A stretch of DNA of 64,000 bases from Craspedostauros australis (GCA_026770025.1 JAMXDE010000018.1:1302001-1366000), one strand, 5' to 3'. Numbered from the stretch's first letter, positions 1 through 12,218 are shown. A program made the numbers and translations. Notes: generated from the sequence alone by a model not told the origin.

Positions 1-977
1 GCTGGGTTATGCCAATACAAAGCGATCCCAGAACGATGTGATAAATCCCGTTCTTGCAGATGCAGATGCAGATGCACAGTGAAGATCGATGAGGATTCTC
101 GCAACTGTCTTTTGTTGGTGTTGTTATTGTGTTGAAGTGAAGTACAAGCAGAGTACGTATGATACTCCAGTCGATCGTGTTGTTTGTTGCGTGTTGTGTT
201 TGTGTCTGTTGTGCTCCGGCTGATTTGTTCCTGGTCGATCGATCGCCTTGAGTATGCCAATGAAGCACAACAACTGAGAGTGCGGAAGAGAGGTGTGTAC
301 GCGCAGTCCTGTTCAAACAAACTCCGAAGCCCGGCGAATCCATCAATCAGCCAGTCAGCCAGTCGGCCAGTGAGTGTGTATTTGAGTTGGATCGCTCAGC
401 CTTCGTTGAGCAGAACCAACAACACAGAGGTTTCGCGATGATTGCTGGCAGGGAGAAGCGTCGGTGGTCCTGTCACACTTTTTGCGATGTGTCTGGCAAC
501 CGCAAACGGCAAACGTGCGTGTTTGTGTGGTCAAATGATCAATCGATAACGGCCGTTGTAATTCCGGCACCGTTTGAATATGGGCAGGTGAGTCGAGCTA
601 TGAATGTAGCTCATGAATCAGACCTCGTTTGCAGGATTGGAATCGTGCGAGGTCCGCGACAACGGAGTGATACAAAAACAGTATGTATATATTGTATTTA
701 CCGCTTACACCAAAACTTGGGCACACGATTGGGGAAAACATGATACATGCTGAATTGAAGCTAGACCAAACAACATCATTGACGCCCGCCAAGGAACTCT
801 GCAGATCCAAGCAACCCAAGAAATCAGCATCCATCCAAAGCAAAGTACTCAAAGTCCTGCCAACACTTGCAATCACCATTACGAAAACATCCAAACCCTT
901 GAAACGTGCGAATGGGACAGTGATAGACTGGAATGGACTCGGCTACTCAATTTCTTACTTCGGTTGACTAATGTATT
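1..977. other. intergenic, no gene recognised
   Basis: This stretch lies downstream of the minus-strand aldehyde dehydrogenase. Short open frames exist on both strands, but none has a recognisable domain, a convincing splice structure or a plausible start context. The first 150 bases contain GATGCA-type simple repeats (around 58-78). The stretch may hold the 3' UTR of the aldehyde dehydrogenase and part of an unseen neighbour. Confidence 0.5.
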
Positions 978-2847
978 TCACTCTTCCTCATCAAACACCA
1001 TCGTCTTGGGCAATGAAAATTGGCGGAACCCGTCGATGCCGCTGTGGTATCCAAATCCGGAATGCTTGTGCCCCACCCACGGGCAGTTGACGTCCATGTT
1101 GTCCAGCGCGTAACAGTTGATTCCCACCTGTCCGGCATCGATGCGGCTTGCGACGCGTTTGGCCTTGTCCAGGTCGGCCGTGTACACGCTGCTGCCCAGC
1201 CCGTACTCCGTGTTGTTGGCGAATTCGACGGCCTGATCCTCGGTGTTGTCGAACTTGGCGATGGCCACGATGGGTCCGAACGTTTCCTGCGTCATGACGA
1301 GCATGTCGTGCGTGAGGTGCGTGAGGACCATGACGGGGAAGAAGTTGCCGTCGCTGGGTCCCGGCATCGGGCTCATGAATTGGATCATCCCACCTTCGTC
1401 CATGGCGTTGTCGACGTGCTTCTTGCAATGCTGGTACTGCATCGCCGACACGAGCGGTCCGACCTTGTTGCTGCGATCCATGCCGTCGCCGACCGTGTAG
1501 GCTTCCGCGTACTCGCACGCCAGCTCTTGGAAGGCGTCGTAGACCTGCTCCGCCACGTAAACGCGTTCGATGGCGCAGCACACCTGACCCGCGTTGCACA
1601 GCGAGTTGGCCACGGCATCCTTGGCCGCCTTTTTGAGATCGGCATCATCAAAGACGATCATGGCGTCCTTGCCGCCCATCTCCAAGACGACACGCTTCAT
1701 CTTGGGTGCCGCGTCGGCCAGGATCTTGCGTCCCGTGGCGGAGCTGCCCGTCATGGCGATCATGTCGACGTTGTCGTGCTGCACGAGGTAGCGCCCGATG
1801 ACGCCATCGCCCTGGACGACCTGCATCACATTTGGTGGCAGCGCCGTCTGCATCTGCTTCACGAGCAACGCGCCTGTCTGCGGCACCACCTCCGATGGTT
1901 TGACGATGACTTCACATCGTTGCGTGCAGAATTTCCGCGACAAGCAAGTGAGGTGTGCGGTGGAGTACAATGAGATGCGATTTGATGCACGATGGAAGGT
2001 GAAAGCTTGTGTCAGTCAGTCATAATACGAATAGAGTAGAGTGCGTGGAAGTGGAGTTGGTCGCACCGCGCACAGGATTGTGGTAGATCGTAATACATAG
2101 AGAAGTTCTTTGCGTGTATGGGCAGCGACCAGAAAGCTCCTCAACATCACCTCCTTGTCTGAAAGTGTCCTCGACGCGAAAGCGGTGCGACTAAGGAGGT
2201 TGACCGCGTGCGGTAGTCGTGGTTTGTATGGTAGAATTCCATACACCCGAACGTTGTGTCACCTCATCGACACCATCACGATCATCGTTCTGATTGCTGC
2301 GATCTCGGCATGGTTCGAAGCGTCACACCACAATACATGATCCATAATCTACACTGCACGATCCATACTGCATGATCCACTTACCAGTATTGCCCGATGC
2401 CAAAGCAGGCAACGCCAACAGCAGGATTTCATCGACGGGAAAGTTCCACGGACTCAAGATGACGACAACACCAATGGCGTGCCTGACGATCTTGCTCTTG
2501 CCAAACGTCTGCGGCTTCAGCGCATCCTCCAGAATCGCCAGGAACTCGTCCTTCTCCACGGTGCCTTTCATCTCCTCCTCCGCTTCGCCGATCGTCTTGC
2601 CCATCTCCTGCACGATGAGCTTGGCGAACGTCTCGGACAGCTGGTGCACGGCGCCGAGGCCTTGCTTCAGACATGCGATGCGTTCCTGCAGTGTTTGCAA
2701 CCGCCAATCGGCAAGCGCGGCCTTGGCGTTGGCGAGAGCAGCATCGGCTTCGTCTTCGGTGGTGCATTTGACCTTCGCCGTCTTCTCTCCCGTCGACGGG
2801 TTGGTGTTGATCAAGTATCCATCCTTCGTCTCCACGCCTTGCACCAT
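978..2847 (-). CDS. NAD(P)-dependent aldehyde dehydrogenase, two exons
   Basis: The gene has exon 1 at 2847-2385 and exon 2 at 1909-978, giving 464 residues. The donor reads CTG|GTAAGT and the acceptor GAAG|TCATC. The join restores the family motif GNT-VIVKPSE exactly, which fixes the 475-base intron. Visible ALDH landmarks are SPWNFPVDE in the cofactor domain, TGSSATGR, the general-base Glu in LEMGGKD (near residue 228), the catalytic Cys in GQVCCA (near 262), and QETFGPIVAI near the C-terminus. The length fits short ALDHs of the succinate-semialdehyde or betaine-aldehyde dehydrogenase type, which oxidise an aldehyde to the acid with NAD(P). The substrate cannot be read from sequence. No targeting peptide is evident, so it is probably cytosolic. 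The start ATG is the first in frame and is preceded by a GC-rich ACC-type context. Confidence 0.9.
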
Positions 2848-3391
2848 GTTGGTCTCTTTTGCATCTCTGTGGCACTCACTTGTGCTGTGTTCTGACTTGT
2901 GCTTTGCTGTGGATTATGTTACCTATTGTATTGTTTAGTATTCTATTATGAATATTGTCAGTTGATTTTGTGCTATGTTGTGTTGGTATGGTCGATGGTG
3001 GCAACTTTGCTTGTTGTTGTTGTTGTCGTTGTTGTGTTTGCGTGTTTGGTGTTCGAGTGAGCTCTTCGCAGTTCTTGTTCTCTGGATCTTCGCGCTGCTC
3101 AACACGAAGCCTCCCGCGGCGCTTCGCTCTATTCGTTTGGTAGTCGTAACGCACAACAAGACTACCTGAAGCCGCCACACTTGTCGTGATAGTAAAGTCC
3201 ATGTATCTACGACTACGCATACTCCATCTACTCTATGTTTCATACAGTCCTTGACAAGCGCGAGTACTGCGCGACGACACGGACTCTGCCTCCCGGCTTT
3301 GAATCAGAGTGCGGGCACACATATGCATTCGCTCAGTACTGATCACAATCTATCATATTTCTTGATACTCTCTCTGTATCTGTCTGTCTCT
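2848..3391. other. intergenic between aldehyde dehydrogenase and ankyrin-type gene
   Basis: The stretch holds the 5' side of the aldehyde dehydrogenase and the 3' side of the next minus-strand gene. It contains GTT/TTG-rich low-complexity sequence around 3000-3050 (AAC-rich on the transcribed strand, as in other leaders here) and a CT-rich tract at 3365-3395. No gene is supported. Confidence 0.5.
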
Positions 3392-4735
3392 CTAGATCGC
3401 ATTCCGGATGCATGGATTCTCACGTAACAGAGCAAATGCCGTCTCTATCGGACACCTCCGCGTCACCAAGGCCACCGCGAAGGGATGCAACCCGGATTGC
3501 GCCTCGATCGTTCGCAGCGCATCCGGATTGGCGTGCATGATATCCTCAATGCCCGTCGTCCATTCGTATCCCGATGATAATGCAATATTGATCGGCAGAC
3601 GTCCGCGATGCAGCACGTGGCAGGCCGCCGGATAGGCACGGATCAGCTTTTGCACAACGCGGTGCGCGCCGGCATGCGGTATCTGCAGGAAGTGGTGCAG
3701 AGGATATCCGGTGCCCATCACCATCGCGGCCTGTTCCGGATACATCTCCACAATATGCGACAGCAAGATGGGATCGGAAATAACTTCCATCGCGGCATGC
3801 AATTGCGGAGCATCGTCGGACATGTGCCGACTGCGGTACGCCGCTTGCACCGTGAGCATCATCTTGTCCCAACCGTCCTGCAGTTTGGAACAACGCTGCA
3901 CGACGGATCGCACGTCATCGAAGACGCGCGTCCACGGCCTGCAGATCTTGCGCAGCAGCGTTTGGGACGTGAAGCTTTTGGTTTTGCTGTACGCCAATGA
4001 GGGTTGTCGGCGCAGCACGGTCTGCAGCAATGCCGCTTTGCGAGATGGTGAATACAGCAAGTGCAGCGGAGTGTCACCGCAGCAGTCGGGTTCCAGCAGC
4101 GCGTCCTCGTGGGCGCTGAATACAACATCGATGACGTCGGTGGTGCAACATTGTTGGATGGCATAGAACAACGGCTGTGTGTTGTGAATGAAAATTGGAA
4201 TGGCAATCATGTGAAATTAGAGTGATGGAATTGAACAAGGAAAAGGATGGCGGGCGGCAGATGGAGGGACATTTGGTGAGCGGCAGCAGCGGCAGTTTCC
4301 CGAACAGAGCGAGAATCACAGAGCGCATTGATGCTGCGTTCCTGTTCCAGAGTATCCGAACCACATCAACAACATGTCAACATGTCAACATGTCAACATA
4401 ATAACGTGCACAAGTTGCCCTCAACACGAACTCGACTCCATTCCAACATCATCCGAACGTACCGTGCGGCCGAAGGCGTCCATCTTGCGAACCTCGCTGG
4501 GCGACAATGCCAATGCTTCCCGAATCTCTTCCACTGTGCACTGCGCATCTTTGCAAAGACGATGCAAGGACATCTCACTGTGCACATGAGCGATGGCATG
4601 GAGATTGTAACACGCGTGTCCATGCAGACAGCAGTCGCAGGATCCGGCAGTGTCCTGCAACTCCTCGCATGACGACGAACGCGCCGTCAGCGCAAGTCGC
4701 CCCTGTCCTGGACGGCACATCATTTCGTGCAACAT
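3392..4735 (-). CDS. ankyrin-type repeat protein, two exons
   Basis: Exon 1 runs from 4735 (alternative ATG at 4912) to 4463 and exon 2 from 4174 to 3392. The donor is ACG|GTACGT and the acceptor ACACAG|CCG, joining to GRT-PLFYAIQQ, a normal ankyrin helix turn. The protein is 351 residues from the shorter start, 410 from the longer. Repeat-like units include GDTPLHLLYS and FGRTPLF, followed by degenerate units ending in MYPEQAA, AYPAACHV, NPDALR and ENPCI. These match the large diatom family of divergent ankyrin proteins with LIxxxP-A spacing. The N-terminus is Cys/His-rich (DTAGSCDCCLHGHAC). Proteins of this kind are usually protein-binding scaffolds; a specific partner cannot be inferred. 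The start is uncertain because the upstream frame is open and lacks family landmarks. Confidence 0.7.
4372..4400. repeat. 9-bp tandem repeat ACATGTCAA, about three copies
   Basis: Three perfect copies of a 9-base unit lie inside the intron of the ankyrin-type gene (intron 4175-4462). It is a simple minisatellite; no function is evident. Confidence 0.85.
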
Positions 4736-4912
4736 GGTCGATCGAGGTTTGTTCTTTTTGCGTATGACTACTTGCTTGACTGCTGCCTTGCTTGCTTGAC
4801 TGACTGATGCGTGTTCCAATTGACCTCTTGAGCGTAGCCGTCTTTTCCTCAATTGATCGTCGCTTCGATTGTTGTGCATGCACCCTTTTTGTGAACCTGG
4901 TGACCGCAGCAT

Positions 4913-5723
4913 CGGCAAGTCGTCATTGTTGCGAATCGGAAAGACTTCTCACATCCATTCATCATCCACCCATCCATCCATCACATCATGACTTTCATGT
5001 CTTTGATTCTTTCCCTCATGTCTCCACACCAGTCCTCGCGCAGATGATCGGAACCTCAGCCGGCATCACATCACATTCCGGTGGACTGCATTGGGGTCAT
5101 CAGTGGACTGGCACGGCAGCAGCCGACAAAAAGGACGGAAGCAGAACAAACATCAAACGTCTTTTCTCACTGCGAAGTCGCCATCACTTGAATCCTCTCT
5201 GTAACGGTCATAATAACGGTCACAGGAACGACATGTTCTGACGTCTCCAGGTTTGGGACCACGTCATCTTGACATACTTAACGGCTTCTGTCTATCGTGG
5301 GCTTGTGGGATGATGCGCCATCTTCCGGAACTATGGATTCGTTCGAGTACCGCACACTTTGAAGTGAATTTGACAGACAAACAATCAACTACAACAAGAA
5401 CACGATCGACCGATGATGGCCAGACCATTCCAAGGAAACGAAATGATGAAATCGGACGACGTGACCATGACCGACCATGATGAGGACTTCTTGTCGTTTG
5501 CCGCCGTTCGCGTTGAGCCGTTTTGGCTTGGCGATGATGAGCCTTCCGCGACAAGGCGAACAATTCATCGAAGAAACGGCCTCCTGCACACTGGGAGCAT
5601 TGCCTGACCAAAGAAGCACAACAAGACCACACTACGCAAGACCACACTACGCAAGAGCACACTGCCCAAGACCACACTGCACAACAACAGCACACTGCCC
5701 AAGAAGAGCACAAGACGACGACC
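4913..5723. other. divergent intergenic region upstream of ankyrin-type and PPP1R11 genes
   Basis: The stretch separates two divergent genes and should hold both promoters. CATCCA-rich simple sequence occurs at 4955-4990. No open frame here looks coding. The last 100 bases form the repeat-bearing leader of the PPP1R11 gene. Confidence 0.5.
5629..5715 (+). repeat. 15-bp imperfect tandem repeats in the PPP1R11 leader
   Basis: The unit reads approximately AAGACCACACTACGC and occurs about five times with drift (CACTGCCC, CACTGCAC variants), ending 9 bases before the ATG of PPP1R11. Its position makes it 5' UTR or core-promoter sequence. The CA-rich, T-poor composition resembles leaders of other genes in the window. 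Confidence 0.8.
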
Positions 5724-6101
5724 ATGGAACCGAACGCAGAGAACACGACGCCGGCGCCGCCGACGGGACCGGATCAGCCCAGCGCCACGGTGACCGTCAC
5801 GCAGGCGGCGTTGCCAGAGAACGACCCCGTGCTGCCGTTGACGCTGCGTGCCAGACCGACGGTGCGGTGGGAAGACGGTGTCGTGGACAATGAGGGCATG
5901 GGACGCAAGTCGTCGAAGCGATGCTGCATCTTCCACAAGAAGCGAGAGTTTGGGGAGTCGTCGACGGACTCCAGCGATGAGAGCGAAGACGAAGGCAAGG
6001 AGTCGGGTCGCAAGCCTATTGCCAGAAGAAAGAAGCACCCACATCATCATCATGCGAAGCCAGCAGCGAAGGTTCCCGATTACCAGAGGTTTCATGCCTG
6101 A
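5724..6101 (+). CDS. PPP1R11: protein phosphatase 1 inhibitor-3 family (PPP1R11/YPI1)
   Basis: A single exon encodes 125 residues. The diagnostic core is intact: the PP1-docking stretch [14 protein letters not shown] (residues about 47-60), then [18 protein letters not shown] with the conserved Cys pair and FGES motif. This matches vertebrate inhibitor-3 and yeast Ypi1, small disordered proteins that bind the catalytic subunit of protein phosphatase 1, often in the nucleus. The flanks are Pro/Ala-rich at the N-terminus and Ser/Asp/Glu-rich then basic and His-rich at the C-terminus, as expected of an intrinsically disordered regulator. The ATG has an ACC context and follows a stop-free but repetitive leader. 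Length is normal for the family (about 110-155). Confidence 0.92.
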   Translation: MEPNAENTTPAPPTGPDQPSATVTVTQAALPENDPVLPLTLRARPTVRWEDGVVDNEGMGRKSSKRCCIFHKKREFGESSTDSSDESEDEGKESGRKPIARRKKHPHHHHAKPAAKVPDYQRFHA

Positions 6102-6535
6102 GTGCTGCTGCTGTACTCCATTCGGAACAGCTGCATCATCTGTGCTCATGATACTATTCTACGACATATACTGGAAGTAATAATACTCTAGACACCACCG
6201 AGATCGCATCCACGTGTATCATCATATTATACCAGCTTGTGTTTGTTTTGGGGCAATAAATCTTCGAGAGTGTTTATACGTATTATCGTTGTTGTTGTTT
6301 GTTTGGTTATGTGAATAGCTTTGTTTCCGCAAATGCGGATGGTAATGAACATGATGTGTGTAACTGTACATGAAAGTGTGTGTGTGTGTGTTTGTGTGAA
6401 TGCAGTGGACCAATCCCACCGTACGCCCCTTTGGGTATTGGTCTCACGATGTCTATGAATGCGGCCATCTTCCCCTTTCCCTGGTACTCTCGCTCTATTT
6501 GGGGGATGTGCCTCATATCTTCGTGTTTGCGTTAT
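6102..6535. other. convergent 3' region of PPP1R11 and bZIP genes
   Basis: Two genes converge here. An AATAAA hexamer lies at 6255-6260, about 155 bases after the PPP1R11 stop, and a short (TG)n run is at 6377-6393. No coding sequence is supported. Confidence 0.55.
6255..6260 (+). terminator. possible polyadenylation signal for PPP1R11
   Basis: An AATAAA hexamer lies downstream of the plus-strand stop codon and is followed by a GT-rich stretch. This is only a motif match; stramenopile polyadenylation signals are poorly conserved. Confidence 0.3.
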
Positions 6536-9047
6536 TTACTCGACATCCGAGCATTCTCCCTTGATGGAGGATGCCTCGGAGCAGGAGGATTCCGGCACCA
6601 CGTTGACGTTGGTGGGCACCGGTGCGGATTCGATGCGTGGCATCTGCAACGAATCCAAGATGGCATCGGCCTCGTTGGCCGCATACTGTGCGGCAACTTG
6701 CTCGTCGCATGCCTCATGTGGCTTGACGCTGTCGATCAGATGATTGAGCTGAGAAAGCACGATGCCGGTGTCGAATGAGACCGCGGCAGACAGCAGCTTG
6801 TTGGAAGCCGGGCTGAAGGATGCCTTCACGGTTCCCTTGAAGGACAGTTCCGATGCGGCTCCCTGAATTACGAGAAAAATGAGACGAAGCTTGTGTCAGC
6901 GGTTGAGCGAGAATGCGAACGCACCAATCAACGCCAATAGAACAAATACACAAAGCATCACGTACCTTCTCGACAGCCCCCGACGTCGTCGCCACCCATT
7001 CCAGGACGGCGTTGCAATTGTCCATGAAGAAGTCCTTGCGATCGCAATGGTACACGAGGCTGACATTGCTGGCGGCGTGTCCCTTGCCCAAAGTCTGCAG
7101 AAAGTTGGCGCAGTGCGTCGAATCCGCCATGACCTCGGCCACGCCCGTCAGAACCTGCTCAAAGGCTCGTGGCGCATGGGCGCACTGCGGCTGCACCATC
7201 TTGCGAAAGTCCGTGACGGGCAACGTCAACGTGAAGCCGTCATCGAGAATGGCGGCCCATCGCGCGGCGTTGGGTTGGTTGTGGCCACGCAGCTTGAGGA
7301 ATTCCTCAATGACGCGGAATCGCACCTCCCTCTGCTCCAGCTCGCGTTGGGCGGACTGACGCGTTTCGAGGTCGGTGGCATCGCGTTGCGTGACGAGTTC
7401 AACGAGGGTGCGCTTGAGCTCCTCGACGTAGGCCTTCTTGCGCAGGCGTGTGTTGCGGGCATGCTCGCGGTTGCGGTCGCGGTTCTGCCGGGCCCGTTCG
7501 TCGGGTGTGAGGTTCTGGCGTCTGGCGCGGTTGTTGGCCTTGTCGGCGGCGGACGATGGTTGGTTGACATCGGAGCCGCCTCCGCAGACGGAGACCCAGT
7601 TGCTGCCGGTCAGGGCCTTGACGTGCTCCGTGCTGACATTGATCTTGGGGACGCCTGCCTTGGGCGCTGCCGGGATTGGCGCTGGTGCGACCGTCTGCTC
7701 TGCCTTGGCGGCAGTGGCGTTGACGATGAGGCTGGAGACGGCGGCCTGTGCCACGGACTTGAAGTCAGCCTCGGTGGCTGCGGTCTGCAGAGATGCGACG
7801 CCGGGAGCGGTCTGCTGTGGCGCTGGAACGGCTTGCTGTGGTCTTGGTTGGGCCGCAACTGCTGGCTTGGGTTGGACGACGATACCGGCTGGTGCTGTGC
7901 GTGGCACGGCCATCATCCGGATGCCCGAGGCCGCGACTCTGGGTGCGACGGCGGCAGCGACAGGGAGGGCAGTTGCCGGAACTGCCGATGCCACTGCAGC
8001 GACTGGGGCCGCGGCCTTTTGCTGCAACGTCGGTGGCAGAGAGGCCTTGCGGATGGTGCTGCTAGATATTGTGGGCAGCGTCGGCAGGTTGGATGCTTGA
8101 GCGATGTTGACGACATGCGTTGTCGCCACGGCATTCGGAACCGAAGATCCAATCGGGCTGGCGCCTGTGGGTGAGACGGTGGCGACACCCTGGGAGGAGA
8201 GGGTGGCACCGACGGAAACCTTCCTCGAGAGACCCGCGTGGCGTTTCGTCGGTGATGGTTGCGTCGCTGTGTGGGCCGTGGACGGGGCCCCTCGCTTCGT
8301 GCCCGTCGTTGTTGCCGGTGCGGCAGTCGGAAGGGCAGTAGCAGTCATCGTCGTTGCGGCGGCGACGGCAACTGGTGCCGTGGCATTGGTCGTCACGTCG
8401 ATGGGTGGGAGCGGGGAAGGCGATGCCGAGGCAGCAGCCGTGGTCGCGGTTGGAATGGACATCATGGTATCCGAGCTGGGGGTATCATCCGGCGAAGGCG
8501 AGAGGAGCTTGGAGAGATCATTGAAGGAGGTCGATGGGCGGAAAGCACCGAGACCATCGTTGATGACGTCGTCGGCATCGAAGTCGTTGTCCACCTGAGG
8601 GATGGTGTCCTCCATCTTGATGGTCGTGGTGCCGCAGAGGAGGCTGGTGACGTCGGTCATGGACTTGTCGTTGTTCTCGTCGGTCACACCAGCAGCACCA
8701 TCCTCGGCAATGGCGGAGGCGGCGCCGTAGATGTCGATGAGTTCCTCACCGAGGATGTCGCCATCGAAGAGGTCGTTGGAGGAGACGATGTTTGGCATGG
8801 AATCGTCTTGTGGCCAGTCTGCTGCAGAAGTCATTGTTGCTGTTGTCGTTGCTGCTAATGCTGTTGTGCCTGGATGGATTGATCGATGATGAAGGACGAA
8901 GGGTGGGGGTGCTGGGATTGGTGCGAACTTGAGTGTCGACGTGAAGGTGAACGCCGAAGAAGTTGTTGTTGTTGTGGTTGTTGCAGTGATGTCTTGTGAT
9001 TGCGAAGATCGTTTGTGATCCTGGAGCAGGGACATCGCAGAAAGCAT
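6536..9047 (-). CDS. bZIP transcription factor, ochrophyte type, two exons
   Basis: Exon 1 ends at 6966 (donor AAG|GTACGT) and exon 2 runs 6862-6536 (acceptor TTCAG|GGA), joining GAVEK-GAASELSFKG in phase. Starts at 9047 (802 residues) or 8834 (731 residues) are possible; the latter has a good AACA-ATG context and follows a CAA-rich stretch that looks like a leader. The basic region RNREHARNTRLRKKAYVEEL carries the bZIP N-x7-R signature, followed by a leucine-zipper-like helix. After it comes a domain of about 200 residues (WAAILDDGFTLTLPVTDF onward) typical of diatom bZIPs and probably of NTF2/SnoaL fold. The N-terminal 500 residues are Ala/Thr/Pro-rich and disordered, with an acidic patch near DDSMPNIVSSNDLFDG that may activate transcription. 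It should be a nuclear DNA-binding regulator; its targets are unknown. Confidence 0.9.
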
Positions 9048-10027
9048 GATGGGCGCACACGAGTGTGATGGGAGGAATGGATCAAGTGCGTACGGTATCC
9101 GTGCGCAACAGCGTTTGATGGAATTGATGTTCGACGAATGGATGAGTGAATGATAGGATCAAAGATTGGAAGATGTTGGAAGCATGTGGTTCGTTGATGG
9201 ATAAAAACATAGATCGAATTTATGTGTGATTGTCGCGAAGGAATGAGGGAATGGAAGGATTCAAAACAGTGTATCGCAGTGAAGCAACATGAGGCAGCGT
9301 GATGTGGCAGAGGCAGTAAAGACAATGGTGGCAAAAAGTTCCAAAACAGATTCCGCACAACGTATCAAAGCAGAGAAAGAAAGAGAGAAGAAGAGAAGTG
9401 ATGGGAAAGATGTGTGTGAGATCTACGAAACGAGGCGATGCCAAGCGATACGACTGAGAAGGCCTGGCCACGGGTTCGCAGCCGTTACAGTGATGTAAAT
9501 GGAATCTACTGCAGATTCGAGGGGAATCAGGATGTGCGCTTCGACTTCGACTTGTCGTAGTCCGGGAACTGGCATTCATGCGGTTGATCTCGCAAAAAAG
9601 ATACGCGCACACGCACGACCGCGTCGTAGGCCGTTTTCGTCTGGATGCGGGGTGATGTGATGTACGAGGCACTGGCGCAACCGTTCGCTTGTCGCCGTTG
9701 CTACTGCCGATGCCGCTTTTGATGATCTTCATGGTCGATCCTTTGATTGCCCACGATCGTTGAGACTGCATCGGCGGGTACCTATATCCATCAAGTTTAA
9801 TGCCGACTTTGCATCGTGTCCACGCGAACTGAGCAAACCGGCGGTCCATCGCTGGTCTGATGGCATCAATTACAGCCAGGATGCGGACGTGCGTACATGG
9901 ATGTCTCGATGGATGCAGGATGCAGGAATGGCCAATCGGCTTACTTACTCTGACAAGTGTTTGCGTTGTGGTTGTGTCTGGGTTCGTGACGATGAGAGGA
10001 TGATGGGTGGGACTAAAGCCAATCAAA

Positions 10028-10060
10028 GGATGGATGGATGGATGGATGGATGGATGGATA
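10028..10060. repeat. GATG microsatellite
   Basis: About eight consecutive GATG units lie about 1 kb upstream of the bZIP gene. It accounts for the repeated Ile-His-Pro-Ser in the opposite-strand open frame. Confidence 0.9.
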
Positions 10061-11213
10061 GACGGATGCAAGGCTGTTGGAGCTGTGGTCGATTGGAATC
10101 CTGTGATGGGGATGAAGGTAACCGACACTTGATGTGAGCTGATGTGAAGTAGAGTAGAGCGGAGTGGGACAGGACAAGACAGGGCACTCTAATGTGATGT
10201 GAGTTGATGTCTTCTTGTACTTCGGGTTTCAATCAAGAAAGATGATGTTGTTTCTGTTGCTATTGTTCTTGTTTGCAAGTTTGTGGGCGCGGCTGTGATT
10301 GATGGTGCTGATGTGAAGCGGCACGAATCCTGTTGGGCTGTGCCTGTGGCTGTGGTTACGAGTTGTTGCTGTGGTTGATGCGCAACGACGGTTTGCGGTT
10401 GGACGGCTGTTTTTTGGTTCCTCTCCTCTTTGCTTTCCTCGGCGTTGTTGCGCTTTGATTTCTCTTGTTCTTTGGTCGTTGTTTGATTTTGCCCGTGTGG
10501 AACCACTACCAACGAACTGTACCGAGCTCTCACGAGTACTCTCCCAAGTTGGTACACGTACTCGTACTCTTGCACCGTAAACGTACGCGTTCTCGTGCAA
10601 GCGCCGCTACTGTTTGTACACTGCCTTTCCTCCTCTGCCGCAACGGGTGGCACTCGTCCACTATTTTTTTGATGTGCGCCGGCGTTCGCGGAACCCATCA
10701 AAGACCGCAATGTCCAAAACACGTACCATAGGAGGATGCGTGGAATTCTACGAGGGAACCTTTTCTTCGGCACTTTGTATTGGAAATTCGCGCGATGCGA
10801 TTGCATCAGTCACTTCCCCACGTGTGGGAGACATGTTCTTCGGCCACTTAATGCATCCATCACTTTTGTTAACTTTTCAGTGTTGCCTGGGTGACATCAG
10901 AGGAGGCCATAAGTAAAATAGCATTGATTCCGTGTCGTATACGACAAGCTCCTTGACACCAGTTGACTTACGTGTCCTCGAATTGAATGGAAGGAATGCG
11001 TTCCGAGAAAAATGCGCGCGCGCCGTCCTGCGCGCCGCTGGGGATCTTCAACCTGTGGAGTCTACGTGTCTTCACCACAGCCTCACAGGAGTGCCATTTG
11101 GACGTCCCCCGTTGCGCGCCGTGATTGGCCTTGGGGTGCAACTGTTGCTTATCCAAAACGTGAAATTGCAGTCCACCTCATGTTCTTTGTTCGACATCGC
11201 CAGCTGCTTGTAC

Positions 11214-12149
11214 TTATCGACCTCGCATCGACCTAAGTTGACGTTGTACGCCGTCAGAGCTTCCAGTTCCTATCGAAAGTACAAGCGACATCCACTGCCA
11301 TGATCCAAGAAGAGTCTCGAAGGGTTTCGGTAAGGTGTGGACGGGCACGAAGCGGCGTGATGTGGAATCGTCCGCGATGTCATTCGGACGTGGCGAAGCA
11401 ACCACATCAACGATTTGGGGCGCGCGTGCAGGATAGGCTTTGTACGGAACTGGGGTGTTTCGTTGGCTGACATACTCCAACTCGTGTGGAAACGAAGGTA
11501 GCGAATTCTGTCGCAAAGCCGGAAGTTTGGCCATCGTCCGAGGTCCAACCACACCCTCTCGTTGCTGCCCAAACATCAAACAGCAACAGAGGCTCATGTG
11601 TGGCTGCGAAACAGCGATGCAAGACAGAACAAAAAGGGGCTTTTCGAACAAGTATTCTGCTCTCTTGTGGCTGTACCGCCCAGGAGTGAAGCAAAGGCAG
11701 AACAACCAACAAGAACATGGGGTTAATCGTAAGTATGTTCGGCACACTTGGCAAGACAGGGCTGTTTGGTGGTGGTGACCCAGTGAAGGCAGACATTGAT
11801 CATCATCATCGGGAGCCGCAGCAGCAGCAAACATTGGATTATCCTTGTTGTCATTTGTGTTCCCTTGGTGTTGCTGCTCGCTGATGTTGCCAACCGATCC
11901 ACCAATCATCCACAATCCTTCACAACATTGTTGAACTTTTCGCACAGATGCCGCCGTTTCAGTCCATCTCTTGTGTACTGTGTCTTGTTGCTCCCTCCCC
12001 TCTTTGAATGGCTGTCGTGCCCCCGCTCCATTCTGTCCAACAACAAAAACCGAAACCAACTCTTTCATGTCCACTTCGTTCATTTGCGACCGTGTCGGCG
12101 TCGGTGTCTGTTGAAGCCATCCTTCTTTCTCATCCACTCGTTTGTCCAC
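11214..12149 (-). other. unsupported long open frame, possible exon
   Basis: The frame is open for 311 codons on the minus strand. It begins at a GTG, with the first internal ATG about 22 codons later. The C-terminal third has a protein-like mix of residues, whereas the middle is Cys-rich and irregular. No domain, signal peptide or repeat is seen. It could be an exon of an unrecognised gene or a chance frame in T/G-skewed DNA. Confidence 0.2.
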
Positions 12150-12151
12150 TC

Positions 12152-12218
12152 TTGGTTGTCAATGCTTGGTTGTCAATACTTGGTTGTCAATGCTTGGTTG
12201 TCAATGCTTGGTTGTCAA
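12152..12218. repeat. 14-bp tandem repeat TTGGTTGTCAATGC, five copies
   Basis: Five nearly perfect head-to-tail copies, the second with a single substitution (AATAC for AATGC) and the last partial. It is a minisatellite in non-coding DNA. Confidence 0.9.

Noticed and set aside
1020-1973. 317-codon plus-strand open frame
   Set aside because: It lies opposite exon 2 of the aldehyde dehydrogenase and is a shadow of its codon bias.
6879-8174. 431-codon plus-strand open frame
   Set aside because: It is antisense to the bZIP gene; Gly/Arg/Cys-rich composition is what the complementary strand of Ala/Thr-rich coding gives.
9220-10128. 302-codon minus-strand open frame
   Set aside because: It starts at GTG, begins with a frame through a GATG microsatellite, is Ser/His/Pro-biased by base skew, and has no domain.
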